DNA of 64,000 nucleotides, taken from the NCBI RefSeq assembly GCF_900114285.1, contig NZ_FOSN01000008.1:124001-188000 (forward strand), written 5' to 3'. This stretch comes from Methylocapsa palsarum. GTDB taxonomy: Bacteria > Pseudomonadota > Alphaproteobacteria > Rhizobiales > Beijerinckiaceae. Below the pieces are notes generated by a model that ran no database searches, was not told where the DNA came from, and was given only the letters and a program-made list of their open reading frames with translations. The position numbers were made by a program, and so were the translations under genes. Of the stretch, positions 44,099 to 52,251 are shown in pieces. Position 1 is the first letter of the stretch, and each line of letters starts with the position of its first letter.

Positions 44099-45021
44099 AG
44101 AACGTAGCCATTCTGGCGGGCGTCGCCGCCCTGATCGCTGTGTTGATCATCGCCTCCTTGTCCTTGTTCACGGTGCAGCAAACCGAACAGGCGCTCGTGC
44201 TCCGCTTCGGCGAACCGGTGTCCGGGCGCGGCCTGATCACCGATCCGGGGCTACACATGAAGATCCCCTTCATCGAAAATGTTGTCTACCTCGACAATCG
44301 GATCCTTGATCTTGAAGCGCCCAAGCAGGAAGTTCTGGCCTCCGACAACACCCGGATCGAGGTCGATTCATTTCTGCGCTACCGGATCGTCGATCCGCTG
44401 AAATTCTATCAGACGGTCGGCTCGATCCAGCGCGCGAACAGTCAGCTCGGTTTCATTTTGAATTCGGCCGTGCGGCGCGTTCTCGGCGAGGCCAATCTCA
44501 CGCAAATCGTGCGCGACGACCGCGCCGCGCTCATGCTCAAGATCCGCGCTCAGGTCAATCAGGAGGGCTCTCGCCTCGGCATTGTCGCGACCGACGTGAG
44601 AATTCGCCGGGCCGACCTGCCGAAGCAGATTTCGGAGAAGGTTTTCAGCCGGATGCAGACCGAGCGCGCCCGCGAGGCGGCGGAATTCCGCGCTCAGGGC
44701 TCGGAGCAGGCGCAGACGATCACCGCCAAGGCCGACCGCGACGTGGTCGTGTTGCGCGGCGACGCGCAGCGCAAGGCGGATCAGACGAGGGGCGAAGGCG
44801 ACGCGGAGCGGAACCGGATCTTCGCCGAGGCCTATGGAAAAGACCCTGATTTCTTCGCCTTCTACCGTTCCATGCAAGCCTACGAGACCGGCCTCAAGGG
44901 CAACGACACCCGCATGGTTCTCAGTCCGAAATCGGATTTCTTCCGCTTTTTCGGCACGCCTTCCGGACAAGGCGCCAAAACAGCCGGCTCATCCGCTGGC
45001 GCTCCAGCCGGGGCGCAATAA
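44095..45021 (+). CDS. hflC: HflC, FtsH protease modulator subunit
   Basis: 308 residues. An N-terminal membrane helix (AALIAVLIIASLSLFTV) leads into the SPFH domain (QTEQALVLRFGEPV). A coiled coil with FRAQGSEQAQTITAKADRD comes near 195-225; the conserved YGKDPDFFAFYRSMQAYE follows. It forms the HflKC complex. In many relatives degP follows; here mgtC (opposite strand) and DUF2252 lie between, with degP 2.6 kb on. Confidence 0.95.
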   Translation: MKNVAILAGVAALIAVLIIASLSLFTVQQTEQALVLRFGEPVSGRGLITDPGLHMKIPFIENVVYLDNRILDLEAPKQEVLASDNTRIEVDSFLRYRIVDPLKFYQTVGSIQRANSQLGFILNSAVRRVLGEANLTQIVRDDRAALMLKIRAQVNQEGSRLGIVATDVRIRRADLPKQISEKVFSRMQTERAREAAEFRAQGSEQAQTITAKADRDVVVLRGDAQRKADQTRGEGDAERNRIFAEAYGKDPDFFAFYRSMQAYETGLKGNDTRMVLSPKSDFFRFFGTPSGQGAKTAGSSAGAPAGAQ

Positions 45022-45095
45022 AGCGCCCCTCGCCCGGCCCGCCTCGCCTTGCGAGGGGAAAATTGCCCCGTCAAATCGGCGGCGCGCCTCTTGAC

Positions 45096-45806
45096 CTATC
45101 CAAGGCTGTTCACCGCCCGCCATCGGGCGGCGGTCACGTTTTTATCGAGACTGATCTGGCCGACGATGGTTTCGAGCGCGATTTCGCGTGGTCGTTCAGC
45201 TGTGAGCGACGCGCTCACCTCGACCCGATCGGTGCCTTCGATGTCGGCGCTCTCGAGGCCGCGAAGATGCAGCGAGCCGGCGCAGAACCCGTCGACCAGC
45301 ATCGCGCGGATATCGGCCTCCGAGACGCCCTTGCACACGACAGTGACGGCGTAGAAACTTTCAACCTCCGCGCTTTCGAGCGGCTGACGATTGATCAATC
45401 CGACGATCGGCCTCAGAACGAGGTTCACGAGAATCACCAGCGCGACGGCGACCGCGCCGCGGTCCCACTGTCCCGCGCCGGCCAAAAGCCCCACGGCGCC
45501 CGAACACCACAAGGTCGCGGCCGTGTTCAATCCGCGAACGTTGAGGCCCTCCTTGAAAATAACCCCGGCGCCCAGAAAACCTATTCCGGAGACCACCTGA
45601 GCGGCGACGCGGGTCGGCGCCGCATCCGTGAACTGACCGGCGAAAACGACATAGATCGCTGCGCCAAGCGAAACCAGCGTATTGGTCCTCAATCCTGCGA
45701 GGCGCTGGCGCCACTGGCGCTCAAAACCAATGGCCGATCCAAGAACGACAGCCGCAAAAAGATTAAAAGCGTCCCGCTCGAGGGACGGGTCGATGAATGA
45801 AGCCAT
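45096..45806 (-). CDS. MgtC/SapB family membrane protein
   Basis: 236 residues. Five membrane helices cover about 15-145, with the family signatures GSAIGFERQWRQRLAGLRTNTLVSLGA and GIGFLGAGVIFKEG. A C-terminal ACT-like soluble domain (about 160-236) follows. MgtC proteins affect growth in low Mg2+ or intracellular survival, partly by acting on ATP synthase, but the many SapB-like members are uncharacterised. It faces hflC convergently. No magnesium riboswitch is seen upstream. Confidence 0.88.
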   Translation of the reverse strand: MASFIDPSLERDAFNLFAAVVLGSAIGFERQWRQRLAGLRTNTLVSLGAAIYVVFAGQFTDAAPTRVAAQVVSGIGFLGAGVIFKEGLNVRGLNTAATLWCSGAVGLLAGAGQWDRGAVAVALVILVNLVLRPIVGLINRQPLESAEVESFYAVTVVCKGVSEADIRAMLVDGFCAGSLHLRGLESADIEGTDRVEVSASLTAERPREIALETIVGQISLDKNVTAARWRAVNSLG

Positions 45807-46024
45807 GGGAGGCCGGTTCGGTTACAAAATCGAAGGAACTGGGCCGATAGGCCTCTCGCATGACAATTGAATGACCGAATTCCGTGAATGACAGATTCGT
45901 AAGAAGCGGTCAGCGGTATAGTCACTTAGTCTCCGCCCCGGCCGATGATCAGACGAACCGTGGGCGCGAGCTTCGAGGGCAGGGCGGCCTGAATCAGACT
46001 TTCGCGACAATCGGGAGCGCGACC

Positions 46025-47437
46025 ATGACCGAACCGCCAAACACTGCCGCCGGAGCCCGTGCGACGCGCCAGGAGCGCTACGTCCTCGGCCGGAAACTGC
46101 GTCAGCGGGTCGCCCGAGAGTCTCATGCGCAATGTCCGCCCGCCGAGTCGCGCGACCCGATCGCGATCTTGACCGAAACAGACGGCGCGCGCCTCTCCGA
46201 ACTGTTGCCGATCCGCTACCAGCGCATGGCCAAATCCCCGTTCACTTTCCTGCGGGGTGCGGCGGCGGTGATGGCGCATGACCTTTCGGGCCAGGCTTCG
46301 ATAGGCGCCCATGTTCAGGCCTGCGGCGATTGCCATCTTCTGAATTTTGGCGTGTTCAACACGCCCGAATCGCAAATTCTTTTCGACATCAACGACTTCG
46401 ACGAAACGCTCCCTGGCGTCGACTTCGCCGTCGATGTGAAGCGGCTCGCCGCAAGCGTCGCCGTCGCCGCGCGCGACGCGGGAGGGTCTGACCGAAAGGC
46501 GAAAAGCCTCGCCCGGGCGGCGGTGGAGTCCTACCGGGAATTCATTCTCGAACTCGCCGCCAAATCACCGCTTCAAATCTGGCACACGCGGATGGAGATC
46601 GACCGCGAACTTGAGCTTGTCGGCGATGACAAGCTTCGCGGCAAGTTGCGCTCGACCATCGTCAAAGCGAAAAAAGATCTCGACGCGGACGACAACTTTC
46701 CTCATCTCGCGGCCAGCAAAAATGGAATCGCTTCGATCGAAAACCGTCCGCCGCTGATTTATCATTTTCCCGCCGGCGCGGACAAAGATCAGACCATCAA
46801 GGCGAGGACCGTGTTTTCGATCTACCGTCATTCGCTCCTGCCCGAGCGGCGGGCCTTGGCGGAGCATTATGACCTTCGCGACGTCGCGATGAAGGTGGTC
46901 GGGGTCGGCAGCGTCGGAACATTCTGCGCGATCGGACTCTTCATGTCCGCAGATTCCGAGCCGTTGTTTCTGCAGGTCAAGCAGGCGTTGCCTTCGGTCC
47001 TCGAAAAAATCGCAGCGCCCCCGGCCGGTTGGGTCAATCAGGGCAGCCGGGTCGCCGACGGGCAGCGCGCCCTGCAGGCGGCCAGCGATATTTTCCTCAG
47101 CTGGACATTGGACGAGAAAACGAACAGATTTTTCTACGTGCGCCAGCTCAAGAACCGGCGTCTTGGCTCAATCGGCGAAATCATCGAAGCCAAGGCGCTC
47201 GACGTCTACGCCAACCTCTGCGGACGCACCCTCGCGCGCGCCCACGCCCGCACCGGCGATCCGGCCCTCATCGCCGGATATATGGGAAAATCGGCGGTTT
47301 TCGACGACGCCATCGCGGCCTTCGCAATGGCCTACGCCAAGCAGACCGATTACGATCATGCGTGTTTGGTCGCCGCGCTGGACCCAAGGACGGGATTGCC
47401 GACGCGGACGCTCGAACGCGGCGCTCAAGGCCATTGA
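46025..47437 (+). CDS. DUF2252 family protein
   Basis: 470 residues from the ATG with GGGAG nine bases before it; 47 upstream codons in frame look non-coding. Kinase-like (APH-fold) motifs typical of DUF2252 are visible: RMAKSPFTFLRGAA, CGDCHLLNFGVF, FDINDFDETLPGVDFAVDVKRL, then a helical C-terminal half with GRTLARAHARTGD. Function is not known. Apparently monocistronic, divergent from mgtC with about 220 bp between. Confidence 0.82.
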   Translation: MTEPPNTAAGARATRQERYVLGRKLRQRVARESHAQCPPAESRDPIAILTETDGARLSELLPIRYQRMAKSPFTFLRGAAAVMAHDLSGQASIGAHVQACGDCHLLNFGVFNTPESQILFDINDFDETLPGVDFAVDVKRLAASVAVAARDAGGSDRKAKSLARAAVESYREFILELAAKSPLQIWHTRMEIDRELELVGDDKLRGKLRSTIVKAKKDLDADDNFPHLAASKNGIASIENRPPLIYHFPAGADKDQTIKARTVFSIYRHSLLPERRALAEHYDLRDVAMKVVGVGSVGTFCAIGLFMSADSEPLFLQVKQALPSVLEKIAAPPAGWVNQGSRVADGQRALQAASDIFLSWTLDEKTNRFFYVRQLKNRRLGSIGEIIEAKALDVYANLCGRTLARAHARTGDPALIAGYMGKSAVFDDAIAAFAMAYAKQTDYDHACLVAALDPRTGLPTRTLERGAQGH

Positions 47438-47631
47438 ACGAGGCGTCAGGCCTCGACCGACGCCCGCTTTGAACCCGGCGGGATTTGGTCTAAAGATTGA
47501 CTTCCCGCCCTAAAAGGGGCCGCTCGACCGGATGAGCGGCGCGTCCGTCCTTCGCCCGCAGGGCGCGATCAATGTCTGGGCTGGCGATCTATTTTTTTGC
47601 GGGCGATCGATATTTTTTGAAGGAGATGAGA

Positions 47632-49209
47632 TTGTCTGGTCCTTGCTCGAAATCCCGCGTCGCCGCGAGGCCGCTTGCTTTCTCTCCGGGGTCCGGGCGT
47701 CGGAGCGGCTGCATGCTGGGGCTTGCGGCGTTCGTCGCGGCCGCGCTGGCGATCGTCGGCGCGCCAGGCGCTTTCGCACGGGGCCCTGATTCGCTCGCGG
47801 ATCTCGCCGACGCGGTGAGCGACACCGTCGTCAATATCTCCGCGACCCAGACGATCGACGAGAAACGCGCCGGAGGGGATTCTCTTCAGGTTGAGCCCGG
47901 GACGCCGTTCGATGATCTTTTCGAGGAATTCTTCCGGCGTCACCAGCAAGGCGGAAAAGGGGGCAAGGGCGGCCAGGGGGACAATATGCCCGGGCGCCCG
48001 CACGAACGGCGCTCCAATTCGCTCGGCTCCGGGTTTGTCATCGACCCGTCCGGCATCGTCATCACCAACAATCATGTGATCGCGGACGCGAACGAGGTCA
48101 CCGTCATCTTCACCGACGGCCAGAAACTGAAGGCTGAAGTGATCGGAAAAGACGCGAAAGTGGATGTGGCGGTCCTGCGCGTCAAACCCGACAAGCCGCT
48201 CAAGGCGGCGAAATTCGGCGCAAGCGAAAACATGCGGGTGGGCGATTGGGTCGTCGCCGTCGGCAATCCCTTCGGCCTTGGCGGAACCGTGACGGCGGGC
48301 ATCATTTCAGCGCGCAACCGGAACATCGATTCCGGGCCGTACGATAATTATTTCCAGACCGACGCGGCGATCAACAAGGGCAATTCCGGCGGGCCCCTGT
48401 TCAACATGGCGGGCGAGGTGATCGGCATCAACACCGCGATCCTTTCTCCGTCCGGAGGCTCGATCGGCATCGGCTTTGCGACCCCTGCGGCGACGGTCAT
48501 GCCCGTCATCGAACAACTTCAGAAATTCGGCGAGACGCGGCGCGGCTGGCTTGGCGTGCGGATTCAGAATGTCGACGACACGATTGCCGAAAGCCTCAAC
48601 CTTGGCGCGGCGCGCGGCGCGCTCATCGCCGGAACCGACGACAAGGGGCCGGCCAAGGCGGCGGGCCTTCAGACCGGCGACGTCATCGTCAAATTCGACG
48701 GCGTCGAGATCAAGGAATCGCGTGACCTCCCCAAGATTGTCGCGCAGGCGCCGGTCGGCAAGGATGTCGACGTGACCGTCCTGCGCCAGGGCAAGGAGAT
48801 CATCAAGAAGATCCGGCTGGGCCGCCTTGAGGACAACGAGAAGCAGGCTTCGCTTTCGACGAAGGGCGGGCCGCCCGAGAAGACCCAGGTTGCGGGCCCG
48901 GTGGGCAAGGCGCTGGGCATGGAGTTCGCCGGCCTGTCCGAGGAGCTGCGTCAGAAATTCTCGATCAAGCCAAGCGTCGTCGCGGGCGTCGTCGTGACGG
49001 CGGTCGATCCCGATTCGGCGGCCGCTGAAAAGCGTATCCAGCCCGGCGAAGTCATCGTCGAGATCAACCAGGAGCAGGTCAAGGATCCTGCGGAAATCGC
49101 CAAGAAAATGGCGGCGCTCAAAACCGCGGGCAAGAAATCGGCGCTGCTGCTCGTCGCCAATGGACAAGGAGAGGTGCGATTCGTGGCGCTCGCCTTGCCC
49201 GAGAAATGA
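47632..49209 (+). CDS. degP: DegP/HtrA-type periplasmic serine endoprotease (Do)
   Basis: 525 residues. A TTG at 47632 has AAGGAG six bases upstream; an ATG at 47626 touches the same site with no spacing and is less likely, though in frame. A signal peptide runs to about AFARGP. The protease domain has the triad His in TNNHVI, Asp in KVDVAVLRV and Ser in NKGNSGGPLF. Two PDZ domains follow (RRGWLGVRIQNV; then near FSIKPSVVAGVVVT). A Gly/Lys-rich loop (GGKGGKGGQGDN) is the LA-like regulatory loop. It degrades misfolded envelope proteins. Confidence 0.93.
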   Translation: MSGPCSKSRVAARPLAFSPGSGRRSGCMLGLAAFVAAALAIVGAPGAFARGPDSLADLADAVSDTVVNISATQTIDEKRAGGDSLQVEPGTPFDDLFEEFFRRHQQGGKGGKGGQGDNMPGRPHERRSNSLGSGFVIDPSGIVITNNHVIADANEVTVIFTDGQKLKAEVIGKDAKVDVAVLRVKPDKPLKAAKFGASENMRVGDWVVAVGNPFGLGGTVTAGIISARNRNIDSGPYDNYFQTDAAINKGNSGGPLFNMAGEVIGINTAILSPSGGSIGIGFATPAATVMPVIEQLQKFGETRRGWLGVRIQNVDDTIAESLNLGAARGALIAGTDDKGPAKAAGLQTGDVIVKFDGVEIKESRDLPKIVAQAPVGKDVDVTVLRQGKEIIKKIRLGRLEDNEKQASLSTKGGPPEKTQVAGPVGKALGMEFAGLSEELRQKFSIKPSVVAGVVVTAVDPDSAAAEKRIQPGEVIVEINQEQVKDPAEIAKKMAALKTAGKKSALLLVANGQGEVRFVALALPEK

Positions 49210-49292
49210 TCCGGGGCCTGCGGCTGCGCACTTGCGGGCGCCCCGGCTCATGGTTATAAGCGGGGCTCCAAAGCGGTCCTGGACCGCACAGT

Positions 49293-49369
49293 CGGAGTGT
49301 AGCGCAGCCTGGTAGCGCACCTGCTTCGGGAGCAGGGGGCCGGAGGTTCGAATCCTCTCACTCCGACCA
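49293..49369 (+). tRNA. tRNA-Pro (CGG anticodon)
   Basis: Acceptor CGGAGTG pairs fully with CACTCCG, discriminator A, and CCA is encoded. D arm GCGC-AGCCTGGTA-GCGC, anticodon stem-loop CCTGC-TTCGGGA-GCAGG (CGG), T arm GAGG-TTCGAAT-CCTC. A 20-bp direct duplication (CGCCCATTTAARACAARSYY) follows at 49388-49427. Confidence 0.97.
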
Positions 49370-49554
49370 ATAAAACTCTCTTCTCTGCGCCCATTTAAGA
49401 CAAGCTCCGCCCATTTAAAACAAAGCCTTCGCCCCCCTCCCCCCAGTTTTAAAAATGCGGCGAACGGCGTTCACTTGAGGCTGGCTCGACTGCGAACGCC
49501 GCAAATCTTCTGGCGGATCGTCTTCGGGCAGATCGTCTTCGGGCGGATCGAAAA

Positions 49555-50181
49555 ATGAAGCGAGCGCAGCAGCGGCCAAATCCGCCGGATCCTCTTGCGA
49601 CAGGGCGCTGCGTCTGGCCGGGCGCCGATCCCATCTATCTCGCCTATCACGACGAGGAATGGGGGACGCCCGAGCGCGACGACAGGGCGCTCTACGAGAA
49701 ACTCGTACTCGACGGCTTCCAGGCCGGGCTCTCGTGGATCACCATCCTGCGCCGGCGCGACGCGTTCCGCGCGGCCTTCGATCAGTTCGATCCTGAAAAG
49801 ATCGCTTCATACGACGCGGCCAAGGTCGAAGCCCTGATGCAGGACGCGGGCATTATCCGCAACCGCGCCAAGATCGTCGGAGCGATCGCCTCCGCCCGCG
49901 CCTACCTCGACATTCAGCAGCGCGAAGGGTTCTCGAACTATCTCTGGGGGTTCTTCGACGGACTGAGCGTCCAGAACGCCTATCGGACATCCGCGGAGAT
50001 TCCCGCCCAGACCGAGTTATCGGCGACAATAGCCAAGGATCTGAAACAGAGGGGCTTCCATTTCTGCGGCCCGACGATCGTCTATGCGTTCTGCCAGGCC
50101 ACAGGCATGGTCAACGATCATCTCGTCTCCTGCGGGCGGCACAAGGCATGCGCCGCCCTGGCGCGAAAACAGAAAAAATGA
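49555..50181 (+). CDS. tag: DNA-3-methyladenine glycosylase I
   Basis: 208 residues. It removes 3-methyladenine from alkylated DNA. The family N-terminus RCVWPGADPIYLAYHDEEWG supplies one zinc Cys and His; the C-terminal MVNDHLVSCGRHKAC supplies the others. LVLDGFQAGLSWITILRRRDAFR and the RNRAKIVGAI helix contact DNA and base. The TAG-type catalytic Glu lies in the EEWG region. 15-bp tandem repeats (49515-49544) lie just upstream of the start. Confidence 0.95.
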   Translation: MKRAQQRPNPPDPLATGRCVWPGADPIYLAYHDEEWGTPERDDRALYEKLVLDGFQAGLSWITILRRRDAFRAAFDQFDPEKIASYDAAKVEALMQDAGIIRNRAKIVGAIASARAYLDIQQREGFSNYLWGFFDGLSVQNAYRTSAEIPAQTELSATIAKDLKQRGFHFCGPTIVYAFCQATGMVNDHLVSCGRHKACAALARKQKK

Positions 50182-50199
50182 ACTCGCTCTGCGCCTCTC

Positions 50200-50412
50200 T
50201 CAAAAGTCGCTGGCGATTCCCTTGACCTCCCAATCTCCGTAGCGGACCGGCTCTGGACCGTCGCGGCCATCGATTTCCTTCGGCCGCGCAATCGCCTCGC
50301 GTTCGGCGCGGAGCCGACGCTCGTTCGCCTCCGCGAGCGCGCGCCGGGCCTCCGGGGTGAGCGCCGGGCGGCGCGCGCCGCTTCCGTCCTCGTTTTTTCC
50401 CAGCTTATTCAT
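50200..50412 (-). CDS. DUF1674 protein, SDHAF4-like
   Basis: 70 residues. The C-terminal GPEPVRYGDWEVKGIASDF is the DUF1674 signature; the first 50 residues are charged and helical (TPEARRALAEANERRL). The eukaryotic relative SDHAF4 helps flavinated succinate dehydrogenase subunit A assemble; the bacterial role is presumed similar. It converges on tag with under 20 bp between, and is divergent from rsmB. Confidence 0.88.
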   Translation of the reverse strand: MNKLGKNEDGSGARRPALTPEARRALAEANERRLRAEREAIARPKEIDGRDGPEPVRYGDWEVKGIASDF

Positions 50413-50446
50413 GCCGCTTTCTCGTCATAGCTATAAATGTGGCGCC

Positions 50447-50468
50447 TAGAGCGCTTTCCGATCGCATG
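50447..50468 (+). repeat. Dispersed repeat, copy F (left-end fragment)
   Basis: TAGAGCGCTTTCCGATCGCATG matches the left end of copy E over 22 bp. Beyond that it degrades, although TCCGTCCGAAAT just after recalls copy C. It lies in the DUF1674-rsmB gap. Confidence 0.6.
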
Positions 50469-50585
50469 TCTACGTCTGTATCCGTCCGAAATCTTACACG
50501 CACTGTACCCGATCATGGTATAAAAGCGGATGATTCTTCAGCAAAGCCTTGGTCTTCGGCCAAACCTTCGGACCGGAGTATAAGT

Positions 50586-52007
50586 TTGAACGCACCTCCG
50601 CGTCCGCCCTCGGCCAAGCGACCGGTCCGCAAGGCGTCGAACAACCGGCCGAGCCAGATGGCTTCCGCGGAATCCCAAAGACAAGAAGCTGAGCATCATC
50701 CCGGACTTCCCGCCCGTCTCGCCGCCGCCGCGATCTTTGGGGACATTATCGCCAAAGGCCATTCCCTGGAGGAATGTTTCAGCGCCGGGGCCATTCCGGC
50801 CCGGCTTGGCGGCCTCGCGCCCCGCGACGTCGCGCTCGCGCGATCGATCGTGACGGCGGGCCTGCGCCGTCTCGGAACGATCCGGGCGGCGCTGGCCGCG
50901 CTTCTGGACAAGGGCTTGCCGCGTCAGGCGGCGCACCTCGAATGGAGCCTCATCGCCGGCGCGGCGCAGATCCTGTTTCTCGATGTGCCCGATCACGCCG
51001 CCGTCGACCTCGCCGTTCGCGCCGCCCGCCTCGAATCGAAGACCGCGCCGTTCGCCGGCCTCGTCAACGCCGTCTTGCGCAATCTGATTCGCGGCCGCGA
51101 GAAAATCCTCGCGGAGAGCGATCCTCTCGAACACGACACGCCGCCCTGGCTCGGCGCGCGCTGGCGCAAGACCTATGGCGACGATCTCGCTTTCGCCATC
51201 GCCCGCGCCAATCGCGCCGAACCGACGCTCGATCTGACTGTGAAGTCCGATCCTGAGCTTTGGGCGCAGCGGCTGGGAGGACGGCTTTTGCCGACCGGCT
51301 CGATCCGGCTCACAACCCACACGCCGGTCACGGAACTTCCCGGATTCGCCGAAGGCGAATGGTGGATACAGGACGCGGCGGCGGCTCTGCCCGCCCGCCT
51401 CCTTGGGGTTGCCCCCGGCATGCGCGTGGGCGATTTTTGCGCCGCGCCCGGCGGCAAGGCGGCGCAGCTCGCGGCGGCGGGCGCGGACGTCACGGCGATC
51501 GACCGTTCGGCCGAACGGCTGAAACGGCTCGCCGCCAATTTCGAGCGCCTGCGCCTTCACGCGGACGTCATCGTGGCCGATATCGTCAGCCTCAAGGCGC
51601 CGCCCTTCGACGCCGTGCTGGTGGACGCGCCCTGTCTTTCCACGGGCACGATCAGACGCCACCCCGACATCGCCTGGACCAAGAAGCCGGGCGACATCGC
51701 CGCTTTGTCCGCGATCCAGGCCCGCATGCTCGACAAGGCGGTCGAACTCGTGAAACCGGGCGGCCAGATCGTCTATTGCACCTGTTCGATCGAACCCGAG
51801 GAAGGCGAAATGCAGATCGCCGCGCTGCTGCGCCGCAATCCGGATGTGGCGCGCGTGCCGATCAGACCATCGGAAGTCGGCGGTCTCGACGAAATTCTGA
51901 ATGAAAACGGAGAGTTGCGCAGTCTGCCGCCGCACCTTCCGGCGGACGAGGACAGGCTCGCCGGCCTTGATGGTTTTTTCGCCGCCCGCCTCGTGCGGCG
52001 GCCCTGA
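50586..52007 (+). CDS. rsmB: RsmB/NOP-family rRNA m5C methyltransferase
   Basis: 473 residues from a TTG with GGAG seven bases upstream; ATGs at 50439/50466 fall in spacer and repeat. An N-terminal NusB-like domain (RLAAAAIFGDIIAKGHSLEECF, about 35-165) precedes the SAM methyltransferase fold: GDFCAAPGGKAAQLAAAGADVTAIDRS. Both catalytic cysteines are present: VDAPCLSTGTIRRHPDIAW and IVYCTCSIEPEE. It most likely methylates C967 of 16S rRNA. The heparinase-like gene follows in the same direction. Confidence 0.92.
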   Translation: MNAPPRPPSAKRPVRKASNNRPSQMASAESQRQEAEHHPGLPARLAAAAIFGDIIAKGHSLEECFSAGAIPARLGGLAPRDVALARSIVTAGLRRLGTIRAALAALLDKGLPRQAAHLEWSLIAGAAQILFLDVPDHAAVDLAVRAARLESKTAPFAGLVNAVLRNLIRGREKILAESDPLEHDTPPWLGARWRKTYGDDLAFAIARANRAEPTLDLTVKSDPELWAQRLGGRLLPTGSIRLTTHTPVTELPGFAEGEWWIQDAAAALPARLLGVAPGMRVGDFCAAPGGKAAQLAAAGADVTAIDRSAERLKRLAANFERLRLHADVIVADIVSLKAPPFDAVLVDAPCLSTGTIRRHPDIAWTKKPGDIAALSAIQARMLDKAVELVKPGGQIVYCTCSIEPEEGEMQIAALLRRNPDVARVPIRPSEVGGLDEILNENGELRSLPPHLPADEDRLAGLDGFFAARLVRRP

Positions 52008-52251
52008 CCACGCCGCCCGCCTGAGAAATTAACCATTTTAGTACACCCTTACTTGTGAATGCGGCCCTGGAGGAATGCGGCTCCGGCGCGACGCGCCGAG
52101 CCGACAGCGTTCAACCGGCGAAGCTCAATGACGTCAAAGGCTTCAGCCCGCTGGACGCCGCTGGCCGAAATGGGCAAACAAGGAGCGCCATCGCGCGCGA
52201 CTCGAATCGGACGGGGCCGAAATTTACCGCGAACATGAGGAAACGAATTTC

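Noticed and set aside
47517-47538. Hairpin GCCGCTC/GAGCGGC after the DUF2252 gene
   Set aside because: No U-tract and modest stem; cannot be separated from GC-rich background.
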